Origin: Oceanirhabdus seepicola
GTDB taxonomy: Bacteria > Bacillota > Clostridia > Clostridiales > Clostridiaceae
Assembly (NCBI RefSeq): GCF_023684385.1
Contig: NZ_JAGSOJ010000005.1
Span: 305,982 to 369,981 of the forward strand
DNA length: 64,000 nt
Direction: 5' to 3'
Translations under genes and position numbers: made by a program
Shown here: in pieces, positions 52,359-60,754 of the stretch
Numbering within the stretch: position 1 is the first letter of the stretch
How the letters are laid out: the number at the start of each line of letters is the position of its first letter
The notes under the pieces: generated by a model
What the model was told of the DNA's origin: nothing
What the model saw: the letters and a program-made list of their open reading frames with translations, nothing else
Database searches by the model: none

Positions 52359-53021
52359 TTATGCTTTAGTAGGTTCCGATTTTTTCATTTTTTTAATAAT
52401 GAACGTTTGTAATAACTGAATTAAGTTATTTATTACCCAATATAATAATAATGCTGCACTAAACTTAAGGCTGACATATAAAATAAACGCTGTCATAACT
52501 ATATTCATAGTACCCATTTGTGCATTTCCAGTACCTGCTGAAGATAATTTCATGGATAAAAACGTTAATATAGCAGACATTACTGGAAGTATAAAGTATG
52601 GATCTGGTAATGCTAAACTTTCAATCCATGGTGTAAGTACAAATCCAACATTTTCAATACCCTGAAGTTCTCTGAATACAGTAAACAGTGCAATAATTAT
52701 TGGCATCTGAATTAATAATGGTAAACATCCCGACATAGGATTTGCACCATTTTCTTTATACAATTTCATTGTTTCTTGATTTAATCTTTGTGGATCATTT
52801 TTATATTTATCCTGTAGCTTTTTAAGCTCTGGTTGTATTTCTGTCATTTTACTCATTGATTTTGTCTGCTTTAGTGTTAACGGAAGTAATAACAATCTCA
52901 CAATTATAGTTAGAACGATAATTGCTAAACCATATGAAATATTAGGGTTTGGTATCATTATTTCTATGGAAGTTCTAATAAATTCAAAAAAGGCTTCTAT
53001 TGGTTGCACCAAAATATTCAT
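52359..53021 (-). CDS. yidC: Membrane protein insertase YidC
   Basis: YidC/Oxa1-type insertase for small membrane proteins and for the Sec pathway. The 220-residue protein has the Gram-positive short form: a first amphipathic/periplasmic segment, helices at about 30-50, 95-115 (SGCLPLLIQMPIIIALFTVF), 140-160 and 170-195, and the cytoplasmic motif LPLTLKQTKSMSKMTEIQPE. No SPII lipobox is visible at the N-terminus, unlike Bacillus SpoIIIJ. ATG with AGGAGGAG upstream. It follows yidD by 18 bp. Confidence 0.93.
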   Translation of the reverse strand: MNILVQPIEAFFEFIRTSIEIMIPNPNISYGLAIIVLTIIVRLLLLPLTLKQTKSMSKMTEIQPELKKLQDKYKNDPQRLNQETMKLYKENGANPMSGCLPLLIQMPIIIALFTVFRELQGIENVGFVLTPWIESLALPDPYFILPVMSAILTFLSMKLSSAGTGNAQMGTMNIVMTAFILYVSLKFSAALLLYWVINNLIQLLQTFIIKKMKKSEPTKA

Positions 53022-53039
53022 CAATTAACTCCTCCTAAA

Positions 53040-53249
53040 TTATTTAACAGGATCATATCCTCCTGGATTAAATGGATTACATTTAATAATCCTTTTTATA
53101 GCCATGAAACCTCCCTTTAATGCCCCATATTTTGAAATTGCATCAATAGCATACTGAGAACATGATGGATAAAATCTACAACATGGTTGTTTTAAAGGTG
53201 AGATATATTTTCTATACAATTTAATAATAAAAATTAAAATTCTTTTCAT
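53040..53249 (-). CDS. yidD: Membrane protein insertion efficiency factor YidD
   Basis: A 69-residue membrane-associated protein that assists YidC-dependent insertion. It starts MKRILIFIIKLYRKYISPLK and has the invariant CCRFYPSCSQYAIDAI and RIIKCNPFNPGGYDPVK. Its first 4 bp overlap the rnpA stop, so translation is coupled. Confidence 0.95.
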   Translation of the reverse strand: MKRILIFIIKLYRKYISPLKQPCCRFYPSCSQYAIDAISKYGALKGGFMAIKRIIKCNPFNPGGYDPVK

Positions 53250-53590
53250 TCTTCGTATAGTCCTGCCTTTTTAAAAAGTACCTTCACAGATTCATTTATA
53301 TCCTTATAATTAGCATCTCTACTAACGCTTCTTGCAACAATTATAAAATCATATCCTACTTTTATATTCTTTTTATAATTATTATAATTTTCACGGACCA
53401 AACGCTTTACTCTATTTCTAACAACAGCATTTCCTACTTTTTTACTTACGGAGATTCCAATTCTATTTAAATCTTTATTCACTCTTTTTACATATAAAAC
53501 TAAGTATCTGCTAGAATAAGATTTACCTCTCCTATATACTGTCCTATACTCGTAATTCTTCCTTATTCTATATTTTTTCGTTTCTTTCAT
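53246..53590 (-). CDS. rnpA: Ribonuclease P protein component
   Basis: The 114-residue basic protein subunit of RNase P that helps the RNA subunit cleave the 5' leader from pre-tRNAs. It contains the signature RIGISVSKKVGNAVVRNRVK + RLVREN. I start at the ATG (peptide MKETKKYRIRKNYEY) that follows AAAGGAG; the open frame extends 14 codons upstream without a site. It is 51 bp after rpmH. Confidence 0.95.
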   Translation of the reverse strand: MKETKKYRIRKNYEYRTVYRRGKSYSSRYLVLYVKRVNKDLNRIGISVSKKVGNAVVRNRVKRLVRENYNNYKKNIKVGYDFIIVARSVSRDANYKDINESVKVLFKKAGLYEE

Positions 53591-53641
53591 ATGTAACTCC
53601 TTTTTTTCTGCATCTGCAGAAAAAGGCCACAAGTGCGGCCC

Positions 53642-53776
53642 TTATGCTGTTAAGCTTTTTCTACCTTTTAATCTTCTTCTCTTAACGATATTTCTTCCAG
53701 ATTTAGTTTTCATTCTCTTTCTAAAACCATGCTCTTTTTTTCTGTGTCTCTTTTTTGGTTGGTATGTCATCTTCAT
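53642..53776 (-). CDS. rpmH: 50S ribosomal protein L34
   Basis: A 44-residue very basic protein with the usual MTYQPKKRHRKKEHGFRKRM (near the start), KTKSGRNIVKRRRLKGRK and LTA ending. The start ATG at 53776 gives the normal length; the open frame extends 25 codons further but has no site there. It is the first gene leftwards of oriC. Confidence 0.96.
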   Translation of the reverse strand: MKMTYQPKKRHRKKEHGFRKRMKTKSGRNIVKRRRLKGRKSLTA

Positions 53777-53991
53777 AGGTAAAACACCCCCTTCGATTCT
53801 TTTCTTTAATATAGGGATTAATTTTTCTGCATTACAATCGTTATTAATCAAGTTAATTATTCTAATTGTAAATAATAAAATACTATATAAATTATATATT
53901 CACCAATTACTTATGTCAAGCCACTATTCTTATTATAATTAAAATTTAATGTTAACAAAAAGACATTCTAAATATTATTTTTGTGGATAAC

Positions 53992-54191
53992 TTCTTGAAT
54001 ACCTTCTTTTCTTTTGATATTATTAAGAGTGAACTGTGTATAAACTTGTTTTTTATTAAGTTATTCACACCTTGTGGATAAATCTGTGTATAACTTGTTT
54101 ATCTTTTATATATTTATTATTAATATTAGTCATTTTTCTTAATAATAAACCTTTTTTTATTTTAATAATCTATTTTTTTTTGTGTTGATAA
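53992..54191. other. oriC: oriC, upstream DnaA-box cluster
   Basis: Between rpmH and dnaA (53777-54359, 583 bp, AT-rich) there are DnaA boxes on the minus orientation: TGTGGATAA at 53992 and 54073, close variants TGTGTATAA at 54035 and 54085, TGTTGATAA at 54183, and TTATTCACA at 54061. This matches the incA-like half of the bipartite Bacillus/Clostridium origin. It should also regulate dnaA, whose start follows at 54360. Confidence 0.85.
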
Positions 54192-54359
54192 CTAAAATTA
54201 TTATTTATTTTAGAATATTTTTATCAGTAGTTATTAACAACTGTGAATATTTTAAGGTAAAGTATCAACAGAAATAATATACAACAGAAGTTGTTAATAT
54301 TATTGTTATTTTTATGTTTATAACTTTAAAATAAATTTTTTTGCTTTGGAGGATTTACT

Positions 54360-55703
54360 ATGAGCATCCAGCTTGAAGAATTATGGAATAGAACTTTGGA
54401 TATAATTAAAAATGAACTTACAGAAGTCAGCTATAATACTTGGATCAAGAGTATTACACCTATGTCTATGGATGATTCCACTATACAACTAGGGGTTCCG
54501 AATAATTTCACTAAAGATATATTAGTAGGTAGATATAATGATTTAATAATAAATTCAATAAAATCCACTACATCTAAAACATACAAATTAGATTTTATTA
54601 TCAATACTGATGATGTAGTTATCGAACCTAAAAAAACTAAAGTTAAAATCCAAGATAATGTAGTAGCTAATGTTCTAAGCTCATCATTAAATCCAAAATA
54701 CAAGTTTAAGTCTTTTGTAATCGGTAATAGTAACCGATTTGCTCATGCAGCATCTTTAGCTGTCGCTGAGTCTCCGGCTAAGGCTTATAACCCGCTCTTT
54801 ATTTATGGAGGAGTTGGACTTGGTAAAACTCACCTTATGCATGCTATTGGTCAATATATTTTAGATAATAATCCAAATAGTAATGTTGTTTATGTTTCTT
54901 CTGAAAAATTCACAAATGAACTTATTAATTCAATAAAAGACGATAAAAATGAAGAGTTCAGAAATAGATACAGAAATGTTGATGTACTTCTTATAGATGA
55001 TATTCAATTTATTGCTGGTAAAGAACGTACACAAGAAGAATTCTTCCATACTTTTAATACTTTGCATGACGCAAATAAACAAATAATTCTTTCAAGTGAT
55101 AGGCCCCCAAAAGAAATTCCTACACTAGAGGATAGACTTAGATCTAGATTTGAATGGGGTTTAATCGCAGATATAGCTGCTCCAGATTTTGAAACAAGAA
55201 TTGCTATCTTAAGAAAAAAAGCTGATGATGAGAAATTAGATATAGATAATGACGTTCTTGTTTATATTGCTAAGCAAATTAAAGCTAACATAAGGGAGCT
55301 AGAAGGTGCCTTAATAAGACTTATTGCGTATTCTTCTTTAACAGGAAAAGATATGTCAGTTGATTTGGCAATGGAAGCTCTTAAAGATATTATTTCTAAT
55401 AAGCAATCAAAACAAGTAACAATTGAATTAATCCAAGATATTGTTTCTAGCTATTATAGCCTAACGATCGAAGAGTTGAAATCTTCTAGACGAACAAGAA
55501 GCATTTCTCACCCAAGACAAATTGCTATGTATCTCAGTAGAAAACTTACAGATATGTCTTTACCTAAAATTGGTGAAGAATTTGGTGGTAGAGATCATAC
55601 TACAGTAATACATGCATATGAAAAAATATCAACAAATATTAAAATTGATCAAAATCTAGAGAATATAATTAATGATTTAATAAAAAAGATTAAACAAAAT
55701 TAA
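54360..55703 (+). CDS. dnaA: Chromosomal replication initiator DnaA
   Basis: DnaA binds the DnaA boxes and melts oriC. The 447-residue protein has an N-terminal helicase-interaction domain (LEELWNRTLDIIKNEL), an AAA+ module with Walker A FIYGGVGLGKTHLMHAIG, Walker B VDVLLIDDIQFIAGKE and the arginine-finger region, and the C-terminal DNA-binding domain with the signature GGRDHTTVIHAYEKI. GGAGG precedes the ATG. It is flanked by DnaA boxes on both sides. Confidence 0.98.
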   Translation: MSIQLEELWNRTLDIIKNELTEVSYNTWIKSITPMSMDDSTIQLGVPNNFTKDILVGRYNDLIINSIKSTTSKTYKLDFIINTDDVVIEPKKTKVKIQDNVVANVLSSSLNPKYKFKSFVIGNSNRFAHAASLAVAESPAKAYNPLFIYGGVGLGKTHLMHAIGQYILDNNPNSNVVYVSSEKFTNELINSIKDDKNEEFRNRYRNVDVLLIDDIQFIAGKERTQEEFFHTFNTLHDANKQIILSSDRPPKEIPTLEDRLRSRFEWGLIADIAAPDFETRIAILRKKADDEKLDIDNDVLVYIAKQIKANIRELEGALIRLIAYSSLTGKDMSVDLAMEALKDIISNKQSKQVTIELIQDIVSSYYSLTIEELKSSRRTRSISHPRQIAMYLSRKLTDMSLPKIGEEFGGRDHTTVIHAYEKISTNIKIDQNLENIINDLIKKIKQN

Positions 55704-55705
55704 TC

Positions 55706-55912
55706 TGTGGATAATTAACATTGTGTTTATAATACTACGTTATTAACATGTTGATAAAAAAAACTAATAACATGCTTTGTGGATATCTGTGGATAAACCT
55801 AAATTTTTTCATTTAGTTATCCACATTCATTTTTAATAACAAAATCGCTGTTTCTTATGGCTAAGGTCACTTATCCACAAATTCACAGCCCCTATTACTA
55901 TTACTACTATAA
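55706..55912. other. oriC: oriC, downstream boxes and DNA unwinding element with DnaA-trios
   Basis: Between dnaA and dnaN are TGTGGATAA at 55706 and 55788, the variants TGTTGATAA at 55749 and TGTGGATAT at 55778, and TTATCCACA at 55817 and 55871. After the last box and a GC-rich GCCCC the top strand reads CTA/TTA triplets at 55892-55909; the bottom strand therefore has six TAG/TAA units, the DnaA-trio motif of the Bacillus basal unwinding system. AT-rich DNA (AATTTAAATAAATAC) follows, as expected for the opening site. Confidence 0.85.
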
Positions 55913-55984
55913 TTTAAATAAATACTTATCTATATATATAAGAAAAAGTTATTAACAATTTAAGTGTCTTTAGGAGGTTATACT

Positions 55985-57085
55985 ATGCATTTCTCTATAC
56001 AAAAAAATATACTTCAGGAAGCAGTTTCAAAGGTTCAAAAAGCTGTTACTGGAAAATCAACTATGCCCATTCTACAAGGAATTTTAATTCAAGCGATAAA
56101 TGGGAAATTAATTTTACTAGGATCAGATAAAGATCTTACAATCGAAGCAACAGTTGATGCTGAAATTAATACAGAAGGTAAGATTGTTGTAGACTCTCGT
56201 TTATTTGGAGATTTAATTAGAAAATTACCAAATGATAATATTGAAATATCAACTAATGAAAATAGTACTTTAACAATAAAATGTCTTAAATCAAATGCAA
56301 CTTTAGTACATATGTTAGCTGATGACTATCCAGCAATTCCTACGATTCAAGAAGAAAAGTCAATTACATTACCACAAAATATGCTTAAGAATATGATAAA
56401 AAGTACAATATTTGCAACAGCTCATGATGAAACTAGACCTATATTTACAGGTGTTTTATTTGAGGTTAAAGATAATAAAGTTAATTTAGTGGCTATGGAT
56501 GGGTACAGAGTTGCAATAAGAACAGAAGGTATTGATACAAATGTTGAATTAAATAATGTTATACCAGGTAAGACTTTAAGTGAAGTATCTAAAATATTAG
56601 AGGATAGTGAAGAAGTTATAAATATTCTATTCACAACAAATCATATTTTATTTGATCTTGGAAAAACTAAAGTTATTTCTAGATTACTTGAAGGTGAATT
56701 TATAAAATATGATTCAATAATTCCAAAAGAGTACTTATTAAAAACTATTGCCCGTAAAGATGATTTGTTGAACAGTATAGATAGAGCATCTTTAATTGGA
56801 AAAGAAGGTAAGACAAATCTTGTAAAATTAGATATTCAAGAAGAGAAAATGATAATAACTTCGAATTCTCAATTAGGAATGGCAAGAGAAGAAATAAATA
56901 TTAATTTGCAAGGTGATGATTTAAAAATTGCATTTAACTCAAAGTACCTTATGGATATCTTAAAAATTATGGATAGCGAAGAAGTTGAAATGGAATTTTC
57001 AACTAATGTCAATCCGTGTATTGTAAAAAATAAAGGTAAAAATAATTGCACGTACTTACTATTACCAGTAAGAATGGTGGAATAA
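55985..57085 (+). CDS. dnaN: DNA polymerase III sliding clamp (beta subunit)
   Basis: The ring-shaped clamp that holds polymerase III on DNA. The 366-residue protein has the three-fold clamp layout: MHFSIQKNILQEAVSKVQKA at the N-terminus, FATAHDETRPIFTGVLFEV in the middle and the C-terminal NCTYLLLPVRM. The ATG at 55985 follows TAGGAGG, so the longer frame is not used. It starts 73 bp after the unwinding element. Confidence 0.97.
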   Translation: MHFSIQKNILQEAVSKVQKAVTGKSTMPILQGILIQAINGKLILLGSDKDLTIEATVDAEINTEGKIVVDSRLFGDLIRKLPNDNIEISTNENSTLTIKCLKSNATLVHMLADDYPAIPTIQEEKSITLPQNMLKNMIKSTIFATAHDETRPIFTGVLFEVKDNKVNLVAMDGYRVAIRTEGIDTNVELNNVIPGKTLSEVSKILEDSEEVINILFTTNHILFDLGKTKVISRLLEGEFIKYDSIIPKEYLLKTIARKDDLLNSIDRASLIGKEGKTNLVKLDIQEEKMIITSNSQLGMAREEININLQGDDLKIAFNSKYLMDILKIMDSEEVEMEFSTNVNPCIVKNKGKNNCTYLLLPVRMVE

Positions 57086-57104
57086 TAATATTTGAGGTGA
57101 GTTT

Positions 57105-57311
57105 ATGAAGGACATTGAAATCAAAACAGAATATATTAAATTAGATGCATTCTTAAAATGGGCTGAAGTAGCATGTTTAGGATCTGAAGCAAAATTTCTT
57201 ATACAAGAGGAACAAGTGTATGTAAATAATGAATTAGAAACAAGAAGAGGAAGAAAATTGTATAAAGATGATATAGTTAAAGTTAACAGTGAAGAATATA
57301 AAATTGTATAA
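57105..57311 (+). CDS. yaaA: S4-domain RNA-binding protein YaaA (RlbA-like)
   Basis: A 68-residue protein consisting of one S4 domain: YIKLDAFLKWAEVACLGSEA + KFLIQEEQVYVNNELETRRG + RKLYKDDIVKVN. It normally lies between dnaN and recF and binds RNA, with a likely role in 50S assembly. It is 19 bp after dnaN. Confidence 0.92.
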   Translation: MKDIEIKTEYIKLDAFLKWAEVACLGSEAKFLIQEEQVYVNNELETRRGRKLYKDDIVKVNSEEYKIV

Positions 57312-57446
57312 AAAGCTCTAAATTGAGTTCTGATGAATTTATCCCCCTAAGTAATAGGGGGATATTATTAAGTTTAAAAGACGTAATAAATGGAATTTTA
57401 ATAGGATTATTCGATTTATTATGCTATAATGTTAATAGGTGTTAAT

Positions 57447-58529
57447 ATGTATATTGAATATTTAAAATTAATTAATTACAGAAATTATGAAATGTTAGAT
57501 TTAAAGCTTACTAAAGAAGCGAATATCTTTATAGGTGACAATGCTCAAGGAAAAACAAATATTCTTGAATCTATATATTTAGCTTCACTAGGAAAATCAC
57601 ATAGAACAAAAAGAGACAAAGAACTTATTATGTGGAATAGCGAAGCAGCATATATTCAAATTTATGTTTGTAAAGAAAGATTGAATAAAAAAATCGATAT
57701 GAAAATATTCAAACATGGTGCAAAGGGTTTGAATATCAATTCTATAAAGGTTAATAAACTATCTGAATTAATCGGAGCATTAAATGTAGTAATGTTCTCT
57801 CCCGAAGATCTAAAGATTGTTAAAGAATCCCCTGTGTATAGACGAAAATTTTTAGATATAGAGTTGTGCAAGTTAAGTAAAGCATATTTACATAATTTAA
57901 CTCAATATAAAAAAGCTCTTGGAGAAAGAAATGCTGCTCTGAAAAAAATTAATAATAAAGAGTTATTAGACATATATGATATGACATTAGCTTCTTTTGG
58001 AATTAAAATAATAAAAGATAGAATTGAGTATATTAAAAATCTAAACCTTTATGGAAAAAAAATGCATAAAGATATTACACAAAATAGAGAGGTAATTGAA
58101 TTTAGATATATTTCTCCTTTAAATGAGATTACAGAAGAAGAATTATATAAATTATTTGTTAAGAACAGAGAACGAGATATGTTTAATAAATCAACCAATG
58201 TTGGACCACATAGAGATGACTTTGAAATAATTATTAATGAAATGGATACAAGAATATATGGCTCACAGGGGCAACAGAGAACGGCTGTTTTAACAATTAA
58301 ATTTGCATCTCTAAAAGTTATAAAACATATTACTGGAGAGTACCCTGTTCTTTTATTGGATGATGTTTTATCTGAGTTAGATAGTAATAGGCAGAGATAT
58401 ATTTTAAATTCAATAAAAGATGTGCAAACATTTATAACATGTACAGGAATTTCAGATATTCGTGAACATATTTCAGGTGAAACTAAGGTTTTTCTTGTTA
58501 ATAAAGGTCATATAGATGAGATAACGTAA
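57447..58529 (+). CDS. recF: DNA replication and repair protein RecF
   Basis: RecF is an SMC-like ATPase that, with RecO/RecR, loads RecA at gapped DNA. The 360-residue protein has Walker A FIGDNAQGKTNILESIYLA (about 30-48), the signature region GSQGQQRTAVLTIKFA and Walker B YPVLLLDDVLSELDSNR. The ATG at 57447 (peptide MYIEYLKLINYRN) follows AGGTG. It lies 135 bp after yaaA and 11 bp before remB. Confidence 0.96.
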   Translation: MYIEYLKLINYRNYEMLDLKLTKEANIFIGDNAQGKTNILESIYLASLGKSHRTKRDKELIMWNSEAAYIQIYVCKERLNKKIDMKIFKHGAKGLNINSIKVNKLSELIGALNVVMFSPEDLKIVKESPVYRRKFLDIELCKLSKAYLHNLTQYKKALGERNAALKKINNKELLDIYDMTLASFGIKIIKDRIEYIKNLNLYGKKMHKDITQNREVIEFRYISPLNEITEEELYKLFVKNRERDMFNKSTNVGPHRDDFEIIINEMDTRIYGSQGQQRTAVLTIKFASLKVIKHITGEYPVLLLDDVLSELDSNRQRYILNSIKDVQTFITCTGISDIREHISGETKVFLVNKGHIDEIT

Positions 58530-58540
58530 GGAGGAGAGTA

Positions 58541-58801
58541 ATGTTCTTACACTTAGGTGAAAATATCGTGGTCCCTCTTAAGGATGTAATCGGTATATTT
58601 GATTATGAATCAACAGTATATAGCAATGATACTATTCAATTTTTAAGAATGGCAGAAGAAGATGGATTTGTAGAAAGAATCAATAATGAAAGACCAAAAT
58701 CTTTTATTATTGCAGAAGTAGATAATATGAGCAAAATATTTTTATCACCTATATCATCTTCAACATTAAGTAAAAGATCAGAAATCACATATCATAAATA
58801 G
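58541..58801 (+). CDS. remB: RemB-like (YaaB, DUF370) protein
   Basis: An 86-residue protein of the DUF370 family found between recF and gyrB. It begins MFLHLGENIVVPLKDVIGIF and has NNERPKSFIIAEVDNMSKIF. In B. subtilis RemB affects matrix gene expression; in clostridia its role is not clear. GGAGG precedes the ATG. It starts 11 bp after recF and ends 21 bp before gyrB. Confidence 0.85.
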   Translation: MFLHLGENIVVPLKDVIGIFDYESTVYSNDTIQFLRMAEEDGFVERINNERPKSFIIAEVDNMSKIFLSPISSSTLSKRSEITYHK

Positions 58802-58822
58802 CAAGTTAATAGGAGGATTTCT

Positions 58823-60730
58823 ATGAAAGAAAACAAAATTTATGATGAAAGTCAAATTCAGGTACTTGAAGGGTTAGAAGCTGTTAGAAAAAGACCTGGT
58901 ATGTACATCGGAAGCACTAGTTCAAGAGGGCTACATCATCTAGTATATGAAATTGTTGATAATAGTATTGATGAAGCATTACAAGGATTCTGTGAAACAA
59001 TCGAAGTAACTATTCATAAAGATAATTCAATATCAGTTCAAGATGATGGTAGAGGAATCCCCGTAGGAATACACGCTAAAATGGGAAGACCAGCTGTAGA
59101 AGTAATAATGACAGTGTTACATGCTGGTGGTAAGTTTGGCGGTGAAGGTTATAAAGTATCAGGAGGGCTTCATGGAGTTGGAGCATCAGTTGTTAATGCT
59201 TTATCAGAAGAATGTTATGTTGAAGTAACTAAAGACGGTAAGGTATATAAACAAGAGTTTGAAAGAGGTAAAGTTGTTTCGGATCTTACTATTGTTGGGG
59301 AAAGTGAAGGAAGTGGAACTAAAACATACTTTAAACCTGATGCAGAAATATTTGATGAAGTAGAGTATGATTTCGATACTTTAGCTCAAAGATTAAGAGA
59401 GTTAGCTTTTTTAAATAAAGGTATAAAAATTCTACTCACCGATGAGAGAGAAGAAAAATCAAAACAATTCCACTATGAAGGTGGTCTAAAGTCATTTGTT
59501 GCGTACTTAAATAGAAATAGAGAAACTTTACATGAGGAACCTATATATGTTGAAGGTGAAAAAGATACTTATAGTCTTGAAATAGCTATTCAATACAATG
59601 ACTCATATACTGAAAATTTATTCTCTTTTGCCAACAATATTGATACCGTTGAAGGTGGAACTCATTTAAGTGGATTTAAAACTGCATTAACAAGAATAGT
59701 TAATGATTACGCAAGAAGATTTAATTTCTTAAAAGAAAATGATAAAAATCTAACTGGTGAAGATATAAGAGAAGGTCTTACAGCTATAATTTCTGTAAAA
59801 CTTAGAGATCCACAGTTTGAAGGTCAAACTAAGACAAAACTTGGAAATAGTGAAGTAAGAAGTATTGTTGATAGTCTATTTAGCGAACATTTTGGTGCAG
59901 TTCTTGAGGAAACACCACAGTTGGCAAAAATCATAGTAGATAAAGCTTTAAATGCTGCAAGAGCAAGAGAAGCTGCAAGAAAAGCAAGAGAGTTAACAAG
60001 AAGGAAGAATATCCTTGAGAGTACAGCGTTACCTGGAAAATTAGCTGATTGCTCATCAAGAGATCCTAAAGAATGTGAAGTATATTTGGTCGAGGGAGAT
60101 TCAGCGGGAGGATCAGCTAAGCAAGGAAGAGATAGAAGATTCCAAGCTATTCTACCTCTTAAGGGTAAAATAATGAATGTTGAGAAACAGAGACTTGATA
60201 AAATATTAAACTTTGCTGAGATAAGATCTATGATAGCAGGTATCGGAGCTGGTATTGGAGAAGAATTTGATATATCAAAAATTAGATATGACAGAATAAT
60301 AATAATGACTGACGCCGATGTAGATGGAGCTCATATTAGAACATTGTTATTAACATTCTTCTATAGATACATGAAGGCGTTAGTTGAAGAAGGACATATT
60401 TATGTTGCTCAACCACCTCTTTATAAAATAGCAAAAAATAGAAAAGTATATTACGCATATAGTGATAAAGAATTAAATATGATATTAGAACAAATTGGTG
60501 GTAAAGATAAAAACACTGACATTCAAAGATATAAGGGTCTTGGAGAGATGGATGCCGAACAATTATGGGATACAACTATGGATCCAGAAAAGAGAACTTT
60601 ATTAAGAGTTGACATTCAAGATGCAATAGCAGCTGATGAGATATTCACTATTTTAATGGGTGATAAGGTTGAACCTAGAAGAGAGTTTATACAGGAAAAT
60701 GCTAAGAAAGTACAAAATTTAGATATATAG
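58823..60730 (+). CDS. gyrB: DNA gyrase subunit B
   Basis: The ATPase subunit of gyrase, which introduces negative supercoils. The 635-residue protein has the GHKL ATPase motifs (EIVDNSIDEAL, DDGRGIPVG, GGLHGVGASVVNALS), a TOPRIM domain with YLVEGDSAGGSAKQGRDRRF and MTDADVDGAHIRTLLLTFFY, and the C-terminal RRDFI-type end (RREFIQENA). GGAGGA precedes the ATG. It lies 24 bp before gyrA. Confidence 0.98.
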   Translation: MKENKIYDESQIQVLEGLEAVRKRPGMYIGSTSSRGLHHLVYEIVDNSIDEALQGFCETIEVTIHKDNSISVQDDGRGIPVGIHAKMGRPAVEVIMTVLHAGGKFGGEGYKVSGGLHGVGASVVNALSEECYVEVTKDGKVYKQEFERGKVVSDLTIVGESEGSGTKTYFKPDAEIFDEVEYDFDTLAQRLRELAFLNKGIKILLTDEREEKSKQFHYEGGLKSFVAYLNRNRETLHEEPIYVEGEKDTYSLEIAIQYNDSYTENLFSFANNIDTVEGGTHLSGFKTALTRIVNDYARRFNFLKENDKNLTGEDIREGLTAIISVKLRDPQFEGQTKTKLGNSEVRSIVDSLFSEHFGAVLEETPQLAKIIVDKALNAARAREAARKARELTRRKNILESTALPGKLADCSSRDPKECEVYLVEGDSAGGSAKQGRDRRFQAILPLKGKIMNVEKQRLDKILNFAEIRSMIAGIGAGIGEEFDISKIRYDRIIIMTDADVDGAHIRTLLLTFFYRYMKALVEEGHIYVAQPPLYKIAKNRKVYYAYSDKELNMILEQIGGKDKNTDIQRYKGLGEMDAEQLWDTTMDPEKRTLLRVDIQDAIAADEIFTILMGDKVEPRREFIQENAKKVQNLDI

Positions 60731-60754
60731 TCTAAATGAAAGTAGGTGAAAAAC

